From assembly GCA_963757395.1 (NCBI GenBank), contig CAVWRK010000010.1, forward strand, positions 186,001 to 250,000: DNA of 64,000 nt. The letters run 5' to 3'. Origin of the DNA: DATAOG01 sp963757395 (lineage in GTDB: Bacteria; Pseudomonadota; Alphaproteobacteria; Geminicoccales; Geminicoccaceae). Positions 1 to 9,385 of the stretch are shown piece by piece. Numbering within the stretch: position 1 is the first letter of the stretch; each line of letters begins with the position of its first letter. Below the pieces are notes generated by a model. That model was not told where the DNA came from and did not search any database. It saw only the letters and a program-made list of their open reading frames with translations. Position numbers and translations under genes: made by a program.

Positions 1-297
1 CTTGCTCGCGCCGACGATCTGGTTGGCGATCACGATCTCGGTGATGCCCGCCTCCGCCATCACCTCGGCCTCACCCAGCTTGGCGCAGGTGATCCCGATG
101 GCTCCGGCGGCGAGCTGCCGGCGCGCGATCTCGGGCGTCTTGTGACCCTTGATGTGGGGCCGCCAGCCGACGCCGTGGCGGCGGCAGGTCTCGGCGATCC
201 GGGCGATGTTGGCTTCCATCACGTCGAGATCGACCAGCAGCGCCGGTGTCTCCAGCGCGGCCTTCGGCAGACCGACGAGGCTCGCGGAGGCTGTCAT
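1..297 (-). CDS. D-threonine aldolase / DSD1-like PLP enzyme, N-terminal part (runs off window)
   Basis: Translating the minus strand from the ATG at 297 gives an open frame to the window edge (99 codons, 3' end missing). It matches the start of the alanine-racemase-fold PLP enzymes of the D-threonine aldolase / D-serine dehydratase (DSD1) family. The segment WRPHIKGHKTPEIARRQL carries the expected PLP-lysine neighbourhood (H-x-K-x-H-K), followed by GITCAKLGEAEVM, typical of the barrel's early strands. The start codon overlaps the stop of the upstream oxidoreductase gene (ATGA, 294-297), so it is the distal gene of the CUT1 operon. A paralogue lies at 35331-36470. The substrate cannot be told from this fragment. 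Confidence 0.8.
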   Translation of the reverse strand, partial: MTASASLVGLPKAALETPALLVDLDVMEANIARIAETCRRHGVGWRPHIKGHKTPEIARRQLAAGAIGITCAKLGEAEVMAEAGITEIVIANQIVGASK

Positions 298-1331
298 CCG
301 TCCGTCCTCGCGGCTTGATGAAGACCGGCGGCCCAGTAGGCATGCTCGACCAGCCGGAGCGTCTCGAGGTTGTCGACCGCATCGGTCTCGAACACGGCAC
401 CCGAGGCCAGGCAGTCGACGAAGTGGCGGATCGTGTTGTCGAAGCTCGCCTGATAGCCGGCGTCGAGATCGAAAGCCTCGCTTTGCGGCCGTGGCCCCTC
501 GAGGTGCAGGGTGCCGCCCTCGAAGGCGGCGCAGGCCTTGCTGCCGACGATCTCCAGCCGATCACCGGTGCGCGAGCCGAGGCCCGGCGCCGCCATCGTT
601 CCGCTCACCACGACCGGCGCGCCGGCGGCGGTCTCGAGGAACATCGCGGCGAGCGTCTCGCCCCGGACCTCGGGCAGCGTGCGCGCCGCGCGCGCGCTGA
701 CCACGCGCAGCGGTCCGCACAGGAAGCGCATCACGTCGAGATGGTGGATCAGCACCTCGGCGATCATCAGCCGTCGTTCCTCCGCCATGAAGGGCTGACG
801 CACCAGGGCGGGCGCCCGGCCGCTCGCGTCCGGCAGCAGGCCCGACGACATCATGGTCATCTGGGCGTGCAGGAGCTCGCCGAGCTCGCCTTCGGCGATC
901 CAGCGTCCGAGCGTGCGGTACCAGGGTCGAAAGCGCCAGTTCTCGTGCACCATGAGGCGGACGCGTGCCCCAAGGCGGGCGAGCAGCGCCTCGCCCTCGG
1001 CGAGCGTCGGCGTCAGCGGCTTCTGGCACAGCACATCGATCCCGCGCGCCGCCGCGGCCTCGACCCAGCCGGCATGCTCCGCCCGCGGAGCAGCGACGTC
1101 GAGCGCGGCGACCCCGGCCTTCTCGAGCATCGCCGCGCCGTCCGTGAAGACCGCATCGATCCCGAACTCGGCGGCCCGGCTGCGGGCGCGTTCGACGTCG
1201 GGATCATAGACGGCGACCACGCGGGCGGCCGGCGCGACGGCGCGCCAGGCGATCAGGTGGTGCCGGCTGATCATGCCGGCCCCGGCAAGAGCGACGTTGA
1301 GGACCTTGGGGCTCGGTTGCGGGTCGGCCAT
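294..1331 (-). CDS. Gfo/Idh/MocA family oxidoreductase
   Basis: A 345-residue NAD(P)-dependent oxidoreductase, the usual length for the family. The N-terminus has a Rossmann motif (VALAGAGMISRHH). Near residue 100 there is a CQKPLTPTL segment corresponding to the family's catalytic EKP motif, with Q-K-P in place of E-K-P. A C-terminal alpha/beta substrate domain follows. Members oxidise or reduce sugars, inositols or sugar derivatives. It lies 24 nt downstream of the ABC ATPase gene and overlaps the DSD1-like gene, so it probably processes the substrate imported by the adjacent CUT1 transporter. The substrate itself is unknown. Confidence 0.88.
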   Translation of the reverse strand: MADPQPSPKVLNVALAGAGMISRHHLIAWRAVAPAARVVAVYDPDVERARSRAAEFGIDAVFTDGAAMLEKAGVAALDVAAPRAEHAGWVEAAAARGIDVLCQKPLTPTLAEGEALLARLGARVRLMVHENWRFRPWYRTLGRWIAEGELGELLHAQMTMMSSGLLPDASGRAPALVRQPFMAEERRLMIAEVLIHHLDVMRFLCGPLRVVSARAARTLPEVRGETLAAMFLETAAGAPVVVSGTMAAPGLGSRTGDRLEIVGSKACAAFEGGTLHLEGPRPQSEAFDLDAGYQASFDNTIRHFVDCLASGAVFETDAVDNLETLRLVEHAYWAAGLHQAARTDG

Positions 1332-1355
1332 CAGGCTGTCCTCCGAAGTGGGAAA

Positions 1356-2468
1356 TCAGCGCGCGCCGGCGAGCGCCGCGCCGGTCGTGGGGTCGAACAG
1401 GTGGATCGCGCCGACATCGAGGGCGAGGGCGACGCTGTCGCCGCTGCGGAGGCTCGTGTCGCGGCCGATGCGCGCGATCAGCTCCTCGCTCTCGAAGGCG
1501 AGCACCAGGAGCGTCTCGGCGCCGAGCGGCTCGACCGCGTCGACGCGCATGCGCAGGGCGACGGTCTGGCCCTCGAGGCCGGGCGGCGGCACTTCGTAGA
1601 GGTCCTCGGGGCGCACGCCCATGGTCACCTTGCCGGCGTGGCGGGCAAGCGGCGCCGACAGCGCGGCCGGCAGCGCGAACGTCGCCTCGCCGAGCCGCAA
1701 CCGCAGCCGCCCGTCATCGGCCTCCAGCCGGGCCGCGAGCAGGTTCATCGGCGGGCTCCCGAGAAAGCGGGCGACGAAGGTGTCGGCCGGATGGCGGTAG
1801 ACCTCGAGCGGGCTGCCGATCTGGACGACCTCGCCCTGGTTCATGATGCAGATCCGGTCGCCCATGGTCATCGCCTCGATCTGGTCATGGGTGACGTAGA
1901 TGGCGGTGGTGCCGAGCTCCTTCTGCTGCCGGATCAGCTCGTTGCGGGTGGTGACGCGGAGTGCGGCGTCGAGGTTCGAGAGCGGCTCGTCGAACAGGAA
2001 GACCTTGGGGTCGCGGACGATGGCACGGCCGAGGGCGACGCGCTGCCGCTGGCCGCCCGAGAGCGCGTGCGGCTTGCGCCGGAGAAAGGGGGTGAGGCCG
2101 AGCTTGTCCGCGGCCTGCCGGACCCGGCGATCGATCTCGTCGCGCGCGACGCCGCGTCGCCGGAGGCCGAACGCCAGGTTCGCCTCGACGTCCATGTGCG
2201 GGTAGAGCGCATAGGACTGGAAGACCATCGCGATGTCACGGTCCTTGGCCGGCACGTGATTGATGATCGCGCCGTCGACCGAGACGGTGCCCGAGCTGAT
2301 CGGCTCCAGCCCGGCGATCATCCTGAGGATCGAGGACTTGCCGCAGCCGGACGGTCCGAGCAGGACCATGAACTCGCCGTCCGCGACCGTCAGGCTCACC
2401 TCCTTGACCGCGAGCTCGCCGCCAGCACCGTAGCGCTTGCTCAATCGGTCGATCGCGATGACGGCCAC
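1356..2468 (-). CDS. CUT1 sugar ABC transporter ATP-binding protein (MalK/UgpC type)
   Basis: A 370-residue ATPase that powers the permease pair encoded just upstream. Visible motifs are Walker A GPSGCGKSS (about residue 40), signature LSGGQRQRVALGRAI, Walker B VFLFDEPLSNLDA and the H-loop THDQIEAMTMGD. The C-terminal 130 residues form the TOBE/MalK-type regulatory extension (MGVRPEDL). I place the start at GTG 2468, reading V-A-V-I-A-I-D-R-L, because AGGG lies about 8 nt upstream and no in-frame ATG fits the family N-terminus. The gap to the preceding permease gene is 14 nt. Confidence 0.92.
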   Translation of the reverse strand: MAVIAIDRLSKRYGAGGELAVKEVSLTVADGEFMVLLGPSGCGKSSILRMIAGLEPISSGTVSVDGAIINHVPAKDRDIAMVFQSYALYPHMDVEANLAFGLRRRGVARDEIDRRVRQAADKLGLTPFLRRKPHALSGGQRQRVALGRAIVRDPKVFLFDEPLSNLDAALRVTTRNELIRQQKELGTTAIYVTHDQIEAMTMGDRICIMNQGEVVQIGSPLEVYRHPADTFVARFLGSPPMNLLAARLEADDGRLRLRLGEATFALPAALSAPLARHAGKVTMGVRPEDLYEVPPPGLEGQTVALRMRVDAVEPLGAETLLVLAFESEELIARIGRDTSLRSGDSVALALDVGAIHLFDPTTGAALAGAR

Positions 2469-2482
2469 GTTTTTCCCTACTG

Positions 2483-3325
2483 TCAGCGCACGGCGCCGGC
2501 CGTCATGCCCTTGACCAGCGCCTCGGAGAACAGGGCGTAGAGCAGGATGATCGGCGCGATCGCGATCATCAGGCCGGTCGCGACCATGCCGACGTCGAGC
2601 TGGTGGCCGCCCATGAAGTGCATGATCCCGAGCGGCAGGGTCCGCCTGCTGTCCTCGGTCAGCAGCACGACGGCATAGAGAAACTCGTTCCACAGGATGA
2701 TGCCGTTCAGGATCACCGTCGTGACCACCGCCGGCAAGCCCACCGGCAGCGTGATCCGCCAGAAGATCTCGAGGTCGGAGTAGCCGTCCATCCGCGCGGC
2801 GTCGAACAGATCCTGCGGGATCTGGGCGAAGAAGCCCTCGAGGATGTAGACCGTCATCGCCAGCTGGGTCGCGACATAGACGATGATGAGGCCTTGGAGC
2901 GTGTTGTACAGCCCGAAGTCGACCATGATCTGGAACAGCGACAGGATCAGAAGCTGCGGCGGCAGGATCATGCCGGAGAGGATGATGAAGCGGACGGCGC
3001 GGCTGCCGCGGAAGCGGTAGCGCGCGAGGCAATGCGCCGCCATCGCGCCGATCACGGTCAGAAGTGCCACGGCGCTGACGACGACGATCAGGCTGTTCCA
3101 GAAATAGGTGCCGTAGTTCGAGTTGACCCAGGCCTCGGCGAATTTCTCGAAGTGGAGCGTCACCGGCAGGGCATAGGGGTTGTCGAAGATCTCCGGCGTC
3201 GTGCGCAGCGACATCACCGCGACCCATACGAACGGCCCGCCGGTCGCCAGCGTGTAGAGCACGAGAAAGAGCAGCAACGGCGTCCGCCGGAGATGGGCGA
3301 GCCAGAGCGTTGAGCGCCGCGCCAT
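2483..3325 (-). CDS. CUT1 sugar ABC transporter permease (MalG type)
   Basis: A 280-residue integral membrane protein with six predicted hydrophobic segments. The cytoplasmic EAA loop, which docks on the ATPase, is recognisable as DLFDAARMDGYSDLEIFWRI. The protein ends in VKGMTAGAVR, as MalG-type permeases usually do. The ATG at 3325 directly abuts the stop of the partner permease (TAG at 3326-3328), so the two are translationally linked. It forms the channel with the frameshifted permease at 3326-4262. The substrate is probably a sugar or polyol, judging from the family and the oxidoreductase downstream. Confidence 0.92.
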   Translation of the reverse strand: MARRSTLWLAHLRRTPLLLFLVLYTLATGGPFVWVAVMSLRTTPEIFDNPYALPVTLHFEKFAEAWVNSNYGTYFWNSLIVVVSAVALLTVIGAMAAHCLARYRFRGSRAVRFIILSGMILPPQLLILSLFQIMVDFGLYNTLQGLIIVYVATQLAMTVYILEGFFAQIPQDLFDAARMDGYSDLEIFWRITLPVGLPAVVTTVILNGIILWNEFLYAVVLLTEDSRRTLPLGIMHFMGGHQLDVGMVATGLMIAIAPIILLYALFSEALVKGMTAGAVR

Positions 3326-4262
3326 CTAGAACTCCAGCCGGTCGCGCTGGCGCAACAGGCGCGTCATCATGGCGACGAAGATCAGGATCATGACGAACCA
3401 CAGGACCGCGATCGCCGACGGATAGCCGAGATCGAACGTGTTCCAGTTGAAGGCGCGCTTGTAGACGTAGGTCGACACCGTCTCGGTCGACCAGAGCGGG
3501 CCCGCCGCCGGTCATGATCCAGATCAGGTCGAACACCATCATCTTGCCGATGAACGACAGCACGAGCAGGTTGACCAGCGTCGGCCGCAGCATCGGCATG
3601 ATGATGTAGACGAGCTTGGCCCACCAGCCGCAATAGTCGAGCTCGGCGGCGCCGAGCACCTCGTCCGGCAGCGCGTAGAGCGCGGCCAGGCAGATGATCA
3701 TGTTGAAGCCGAGCCACTTCCACAGATGGGTGACCAGCACGGCCCAGAGCGCCGTGTTCGGATCGCCGAGCCAGGAATGCTCGAGCTGACCGAGACCCAG
3801 CCAGCGCAGGGCGAGGTTGAGGGCGCCCCAGTCGTAATCGTAGATCCACACCCAGATGATCCCGACCACGACATAGGACATCAGCACCGGCGTGAACCAG
3901 ACGATCCGCCACAGCCGCGCAAGCGGCGCCTTCGAGAACAGGCAGAGCGCCAGCAGCAGGCCGCCCGCGACATCGGCGACCGTGCCGACCAGCGCGAACA
4001 GCGCGGTGTTGCCGACCGCCTTCCAGATGACGTGGTCGCGCGTCAGCAGATCGGTGAAGTTCTGCAAGCCGACGAAGTCCGTGGCGCCGCGCGGTCCGAT
4101 CGTATGCACGCTGTTGTAGAAGGTGCGCAGCACCGGATAGATCGTGAAGGTCGCATAGACCAGCAGCGCCGGCGCCAGGAAGACGACCAGCACCTGCCAC
4201 GAGGTCTGACGCGCGTCGACGATCTCGCCGGCGGCGCTGCGGCCGGTCCGCCACAACGTCAT
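3326..4262 (-). pseudogene. CUT1 sugar ABC transporter permease (MalF/UgpA type), single-base frameshift
   Basis: From ATG 4262 the protein reads as a normal MalF/UgpA permease with several membrane segments, through MVFDLIWIMTGGGP. There the frame changes at the GGGCCC run at 3498-3503. Removing one base restores L-W-S-T-E-T-V and continues to a TAG at 3326-3328, exactly abutting the next permease. The span is 937 nt (3n+1), so one surplus base explains it, and the repaired product would be 311 residues, normal for the family. No other damage is visible. This may be a sequencing error rather than a true pseudogene. A TTG at 4301 in the same frame is a less likely start. Confidence 0.82.
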
Positions 4263-4305
4263 GACATCATCGATCTGGCCGGCGTGGCGTGCCTGCAGCA
4301 AGGCG

Positions 4306-4348
4306 GGCGGGGAACGCGGTGGCCTCCAACACGGCCTCGTTCCCCGCC
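4306..4348 (-). promoter_or_regulatory. Stem-loop between binding-protein and permease genes
   Basis: GGCGGGGAACG at 4306-4316 is perfectly complementary to CGTTCCCCGCC at 4338-4348, and GGCC blocks inside the loop can extend the pairing. It lies right after the binding-protein stop and before the first permease start. There is no U-run, so it is more likely an mRNA 3'-end stabiliser or partial attenuator than a full terminator. Comparable structures occur at three other binding-protein/permease junctions in the window. Confidence 0.65.
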
Positions 4349-4355
4349 TTCGGCC

Positions 4356-5651
4356 TCAGCCCTGGTAGCAGCCCTCGTTCATCATGCTGATCGCGTCGTC
4401 GACCGACAGCAGGCCGCCCGGGAACGCCGAGTTCATCACCTGGCTGAAGGTGTCCTTGCACTGGCCCTGCATGTGATCGAGCGGCATGCCCACGAAGTAC
4501 TTGGCGCCCTCCTGGCGCGCCATCAGCTCGGTGAAGTAGGCGGCGTAGGGGCCGGTGAAGGAGCCCGCGTCGGTCTTGACCGCCGTCTGCAGATAGATGG
4601 TCTCGAGCCACATCTTGCCCATCTCGGGCGTCGACATGGCATTGAGGAACTCCGCCGCTTCCTGCGGATGCTTGCTCGCGGCATTGATCGCGAAGCTCGA
4701 GCCGATCGCCAGCGTCTCGCATTCGTTGCAGGCGCCGCCGTCCATGGCGGCAAAGCGCATGATGCCGAGCGGGAAATCGGCCGGCTGGCCGCCGTTCTCG
4801 ACCGGCACGAAGGCGCGGCCGGTGTACCAGCTGCCCATCGGCAGCATCAGCGCCCCCGGCTTCTGGTAGAAGTAGTAGTGGGATTCGCCGAGCTTCACGG
4901 TCATGAAGTTCTTCGGGTAGGCGCCGGCATCGACCAGCTCCTTGACCCAGGTGAAGACCTCGACCACCCGCGGGTCCTCGAACGACAGCTTGCCGTCGAG
5001 CAGCTTGCCGTAGTCGTCGGGGCCGAGCTTGTGCAGCAGGGCCTCCTGCAGGATGTAGGCGCCGGGATAGGGCCGGTCGCCGACGCCCTGGGCGATCGGC
5101 GTGATGCCGGCGGCCGCGGCCTTCTTGATCAGGTCGAGGAACTCCGCCTGGCTGAGCTGCCCGTTTTCCGGCAGCGTCACGCCGAGCTTCTTCATGATGT
5201 CCTTGTTGTAGTAGATCTCGTTGGTATAGGCCTCCTGCGGCAGAGCCCAGGTCTTGCCGTCATGGGTCCACACCGCGCGCGCCCAGTCGTGGATCGTGCT
5301 CCAGTCCACGAGATCGTCGAGCGGCACGATGTAGCCGTTGGTGATGTACTCGGTCTGATCGGGCTCGAGGTAGAGGACGTCGGGGCCCTGGCCGGCCGGC
5401 AGCGCGGTCTTGAGCGCCGCGTAGAGCGCATTCTTCTCGTACCAGGTGATCTTCACCTGCAGGCCGGGATGGGCCTTGGCGAGGTTGGCCGCAGCGGTCT
5501 CGCGAAACGCCACCTTGGCCGGCTCATCGGCCTCGTGGCTCCAGACCGTGATGGTCACGTCCTCGGCGTGCGCGGCGCCGCCACCCCATGCTGCCGCCGC
5601 GCCGGCGGCCAGCGCCGCCACCAGACAAGCTCTCGTGAACCCCGTCGTCAT
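4356..5651 (-). CDS. CUT1 extracellular sugar-binding protein
   Basis: A 431-residue periplasmic solute-binding protein of the MalE/UgpB-like class 1 type and the first gene of its operon. Residues 1-29 form a signal peptide with a hydrophobic core and a likely cleavage site after A-H-A. The mature part shows the usual landmarks: WYEKNALYAALK, GQGPDVLYLEPDQ, and the mid-domain WALPQEAYTNEIYYNKDIM. A CNECE cysteine pair in the second lobe may form a disulfide. It should deliver its ligand to the permeases encoded at 2483-4262. The ligand is not identifiable from sequence. Confidence 0.92.
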   Translation of the reverse strand: MTTGFTRACLVAALAAGAAAAWGGGAAHAEDVTITVWSHEADEPAKVAFRETAAANLAKAHPGLQVKITWYEKNALYAALKTALPAGQGPDVLYLEPDQTEYITNGYIVPLDDLVDWSTIHDWARAVWTHDGKTWALPQEAYTNEIYYNKDIMKKLGVTLPENGQLSQAEFLDLIKKAAAAGITPIAQGVGDRPYPGAYILQEALLHKLGPDDYGKLLDGKLSFEDPRVVEVFTWVKELVDAGAYPKNFMTVKLGESHYYFYQKPGALMLPMGSWYTGRAFVPVENGGQPADFPLGIMRFAAMDGGACNECETLAIGSSFAINAASKHPQEAAEFLNAMSTPEMGKMWLETIYLQTAVKTDAGSFTGPYAAYFTELMARQEGAKYFVGMPLDHMQGQCKDTFSQVMNSAFPGGLLSVDDAISMMNEGCYQG

Positions 5652-5855
5652 CTCCCGGCATCCCCTTGGTTGGCCGCGCCCGGTCCTTGGGCCGGCTCTG
5701 GGCGCAACGCTCGTCGAACGCGCCCTTGCCGGTCACGGTAGGTCACGCTCGAAATCGAAGTCAATCAATTCGCTGGCAGTGCGTGCCGGTCTGGGACGCG
5801 CCGGTCGGTCTTTGTCGTTGCTTCGCCCCGAGCGGCCGTGGCAAGCTCGGCCGCT

Positions 5856-8800
5856 ATGATCCGGCCGTGGGCCGTCCTGGCCTTTTCGCTGGCCTATGTC
5901 GGCTTCCTGTTCGCGATCGCGTACTGGGGCGATCAGCGTGCGCACCGGCGCGGCCGCTCGCGCGGCAAGCCGATCGTCTACGCCCTCTCGCTCGCGGTCT
6001 ACTGCACGTCCTGGACCTTCTATGGCAGCGTCGGCCTGGCCTCGAAGGCGGGCTACAGCTTCCTGCCGATCTACCTCGGCCCGATCCTGGTGTTCGCGCT
6101 CGGCTGGCCGCTGCTGCGTCGTATCGTCCGCATCTCCAAGGCCCAGAACATCACCTCGATCGCCGACTTCGTCGCCGCGCGCTACGGCAAGAGCCAGATC
6201 GTGGCCGCGACCGTCACCGTGATCGCGGTGCTCGGCACGCTGCCCTACATCGCACTCCAGCTGAAGGCGGTCTCGACCAGCTTCCGGGTTCTGCTCCAGT
6301 ATCCGGACATCGTCATGCCCTCGCCGACCGCGAGCCTGCCCCTTTGGAGCGACACGGCGCTGATCGCGTCCCTGATCCTCGCCCTGTTCGCGATCCTGTT
6401 CGGCACCCGGCACATCGACGCGACCGAGCACCACGAGGGCATGATCCTTGCGATCGCCTTCGAATCGGTGGTCAAGCTGATCGCGTTCCTGGCGGTCGGC
6501 GCGTTCGTCACCTGGGGCGCCTTCGGCGGGATTGGCGAGCTCGCCGCCAAGGTCGCCGCGGCTCCGGAGCTGCATCGTCTGTTCGCGAGCGGGGTCGACG
6601 GCACCAGCTGGGTCACGATGACCCTCCTGGCGCTGCTCGCGATCCTCTGCCTGCCCCGTCAGTTCCATGTGGCGGTCGTCGAGAACGCCGATGAGGCGGA
6701 CATCCACAAAGCCGCCTGGCTGTTCCCGGCCTATCTCGTGACCATCAACCTGTTCGTTGTGCCGATCGCGATCGCGGGCCTCGTGACGTTCCCGGGCGGT
6801 GCCATCGACGGCGACATGTTCGTGCTCGCCCTGCCGATGGCCGGCGGCCAGGAGCTGCTGACCCTGCTCGCCTTCATCGGCGGCCTGTCGGCCGCCACCG
6901 GCATGGTGATCGTCGCCTCGGTCGCGGTCAGCAATATGGTCAGCAACGACCTCATCATGCCGATCCTGTTGCGCGGGCGCCGGCTCGGCCTGTCGGATCT
7001 CACCGACATGGCGAGCTTGATCCTGCAGATCCGCCGGCTCGCGATCGTCGCCTTCATGCTGCTCGCCTACCTCTACTACCGCATGATCGGCGACGCCTTC
7101 GCGCTGGCCTCGATCGGTCTCTTGAGCTTCGCCGCGGTGGCGCAGTTCGCCCCGGCCTTCCTGGGCGGCCTGGTCTGGCGCAACGCCACCCAAAAAGGCG
7201 CGCTCGCGGGCGTCACGCTTGGCTTCCTGGTCTGGGCCTACACGCTCCTGCTGCCGTCGTTCGTGCAGTCCGGCTGGCTGCCGATGGCGCTCCTCGAGGC
7301 CGGCCCGTTCGGGATCTTCTGGCTGCGCCCGCAGCATCTGTTCGGGTTGCACTTCGACCCGCTGACCCACGGCGTGTTCTGGAGCCTGCTCGCCAACCTG
7401 CTCGCCTATGTCGCGGTCTCGCTGACCAGCGTCCCGAAGCCGATCGAGCGGCTGCAGGCGAGCGCCTTCATCGATCCCGACCGGCGCGAGAGCCACGCCG
7501 CCTCGGGTCTGTGGGGCGGCTCGGTCGAGGTCGGCGAGCTGCAGGCGGTCGCCGCGCGCTACCTCGGCGCCGAGCGGGCGCAGCGCTCGTTCGAGGATTT
7601 CGCGGCCGAGCGGACCGGCGCGCTGGCGTCCGCGGCCGATGCCGATCTGTACCTGGTCCGCCACACCGAGCGCCTGCTGGCGAGTGCCATCGGCGCCGCG
7701 TCGGCGCGCCTGGTGCTGGCGCTGGCACTTGAGCGGCGCAGCGTCGGCGCCGGCAGCGCGCTCCGACTGCTCGACGATGCCACCGCCGCGATCCAGTACA
7801 ACCGCGACCTGCTCGAGGCGACCGTCGAGAACGTCGCCCAGGGCATCAGCGTGTTCGACAAGGACCTGCGCCTGGTCTGCTGGAACCGGCGCTTTCTCGA
7901 CCTGCTCGATCTGCCGGTCGACTTCGGCCAGGCCGGCGTGCCGCTGCAGACGATCCTCCGCTTCAGCGCCCAGCGCGGCGAGTACGGCCCGGGCAAGGTC
8001 GAGGATCTGGTCGCGCAGGAGCTCGACCGCTTCATCCGCAGCCTGGACGGCGTGATCGAGCGGCGGCGGAGCCACGGCGCCGTGCTCGAGATCCGCACCA
8101 GCGCGATGCCCGGCGGCGGCTACGTCACGACCTACTCCGACATCACCGAGCGGGTCCGCAGCGCCGCCGCGCTCGCCGCGGCCAACGAGACCCTCGAGCA
8201 GCGGGTGCGCGAGCGCACCGCCGAGCTGGCGCGCGCCAAGGCGGCGGCGGAGGAGGCCAATCTCGACAAGACGCGCTTCCTGGCCGCCGCCAGCCACGAC
8301 CTGCTGCAGCCGCTCAACGCCGCCCGGCTCTACGTCGCGAGCCTGCTCGAACGGCGGGCGCGTGCGGTCCGCCAGGCCCCGGTCGAGGGCGAGCTGGTCC
8401 GCAAGGTCGACGCCTCGCTGGCCTCGGTCGAGGAGCTGCTCGGCGCCCTGCTCGACATCTCCAAGCTCGACGCCGGCGCGCTGACGCCCGAGCGCCGCAG
8501 CTTCCGGCTCGACGAGCTGTTCGCAGCACTCGGGGTCGAGTTCGCGCCGGTCGCCGAGCGGCGCGGACTGCGCCTGCGCATCGTGCCCTGCACGCTGACC
8601 GTCGAGAGCGACTGGCGCCTCTTGCGCCGGGTGCTGCAGAACCTGCTCGCCAACGCCATCCGCTACACCCACCGCGGCACGGTGCTGATGGGCGCGCGCC
8701 GGGCGGGCGACCACGTCCGCATCCAGGTGGTCGACACCGGGACCGGCATTCCCAAGGAGCAGCAGGCGCTCGCGTTCAAGGAATTTCAGCGGTTCGCGGT

Positions 8801-9380
8801 CGGCCCCGACGCCGAGCACGGGCTGGGCCTCGGCCTGTCGATCGTGCAGCGGATCAGCCGGATCCTCGACCACCCGGTGGGCCTGCGCTCCGAGCCGGGC
8901 CGCGGCACGGCGTTCACCGTGCAGGTGCCGCTCAGCCGCTCGCCGGTGACCGCGGTGACACCGCCGGTCGCGGTTCAACCGACGCTTACGCCGGAGCGCG
9001 CCGCCGTGCTCTGCATCGACAACCAGACGACCATCCTGGACGGCATGCGGGCGTTGCTGGTCAACTGGTCCTGCAGCGTGCGCACGGCGACCGGGCTCGC
9101 GGACATGCAGGGGCTGCTCGAGCGCGACCCGCGCCCGCCGGACCTGATCATCGCCGACTATCATCTGGACGACGGCGCCGACGGGATCGCCTGCATCGAG
9201 GCGGTGCGCCGCCGCTTCGGCGCCGACCTGCCGGCGATCCTGATCACCGCCGATCGATCGGAAGAGCTGAAGGCGCGGGCACAAGCGAGCGGCCTGCCGG
9301 TGCTGAACAAGCCGATCAAGCCCGCGGCCCTGCGCGCGCTGATGCGCCGCGCCCTCGCGACCCGGCAGGCGGCGGAGTAG
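5856..9380 (+). CDS. SSS-transporter-fused hybrid histidine kinase (CrbS/MxtR-like)
   Basis: A 1174-residue membrane sensor. Residues 1 to about 520 form a sodium/solute symporter (SLC5) domain with many membrane helices, beginning LAFSLAYVGFLFAIAYWGDQ. A STAC-like linker (VEVGELQAVAARYLGAERA) and a PAS domain (VENVAQGISVFDKDLRL) follow. Then comes the kinase core, with phospho-acceptor His814 in ASHDLLQPLNAAR and ATP-binding boxes (NLLANAIRYTH, VVDTGTGIP). The C-terminal receiver has its phospho-acceptor at Asp1101 (IIADYHLDD). This layout matches CrbS/MxtR kinases, which control acetate and alternative-carbon use in other proteobacteria; that role is inferred. I chose ATG 5856; a GTG at 5838 would add six residues. 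The cognate regulator gene is convergent, 5 nt away. Confidence 0.9.
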   Translation: MIRPWAVLAFSLAYVGFLFAIAYWGDQRAHRRGRSRGKPIVYALSLAVYCTSWTFYGSVGLASKAGYSFLPIYLGPILVFALGWPLLRRIVRISKAQNITSIADFVAARYGKSQIVAATVTVIAVLGTLPYIALQLKAVSTSFRVLLQYPDIVMPSPTASLPLWSDTALIASLILALFAILFGTRHIDATEHHEGMILAIAFESVVKLIAFLAVGAFVTWGAFGGIGELAAKVAAAPELHRLFASGVDGTSWVTMTLLALLAILCLPRQFHVAVVENADEADIHKAAWLFPAYLVTINLFVVPIAIAGLVTFPGGAIDGDMFVLALPMAGGQELLTLLAFIGGLSAATGMVIVASVAVSNMVSNDLIMPILLRGRRLGLSDLTDMASLILQIRRLAIVAFMLLAYLYYRMIGDAFALASIGLLSFAAVAQFAPAFLGGLVWRNATQKGALAGVTLGFLVWAYTLLLPSFVQSGWLPMALLEAGPFGIFWLRPQHLFGLHFDPLTHGVFWSLLANLLAYVAVSLTSVPKPIERLQASAFIDPDRRESHAASGLWGGSVEVGELQAVAARYLGAERAQRSFEDFAAERTGALASAADADLYLVRHTERLLASAIGAASARLVLALALERRSVGAGSALRLLDDATAAIQYNRDLLEATVENVAQGISVFDKDLRLVCWNRRFLDLLDLPVDFGQAGVPLQTILRFSAQRGEYGPGKVEDLVAQELDRFIRSLDGVIERRRSHGAVLEIRTSAMPGGGYVTTYSDITERVRSAAALAAANETLEQRVRERTAELARAKAAAEEANLDKTRFLAAASHDLLQPLNAARLYVASLLERRARAVRQAPVEGELVRKVDASLASVEELLGALLDISKLDAGALTPERRSFRLDELFAALGVEFAPVAERRGLRLRIVPCTLTVESDWRLLRRVLQNLLANAIRYTHRGTVLMGARRAGDHVRIQVVDTGTGIPKEQQALAFKEFQRFAVGPDAEHGLGLGLSIVQRISRILDHPVGLRSEPGRGTAFTVQVPLSRSPVTAVTPPVAVQPTLTPERAAVLCIDNQTTILDGMRALLVNWSCSVRTATGLADMQGLLERDPRPPDLIIADYHLDDGADGIACIEAVRRRFGADLPAILITADRSEELKARAQASGLPVLNKPIKPAALRALMRRALATRQAAE

Positions 9381-9385
9381 CCGGC

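Noticed and set aside
246..2540. Long plus-strand open frame opposite the oxidoreductase and ABC ATPase genes
   Set aside because: The minus strand shows clear family motifs and gene overlaps. The plus frame is a Gly/Arg/Asp/His-rich high-GC shadow without recognisable domains.
1356..4301. A single fused permease-ATPase protein read in one frame
   Set aside because: The middle part is out-of-frame translation of the second permease caused by the one-base surplus near 3500. Three separate genes with their own starts fit better.
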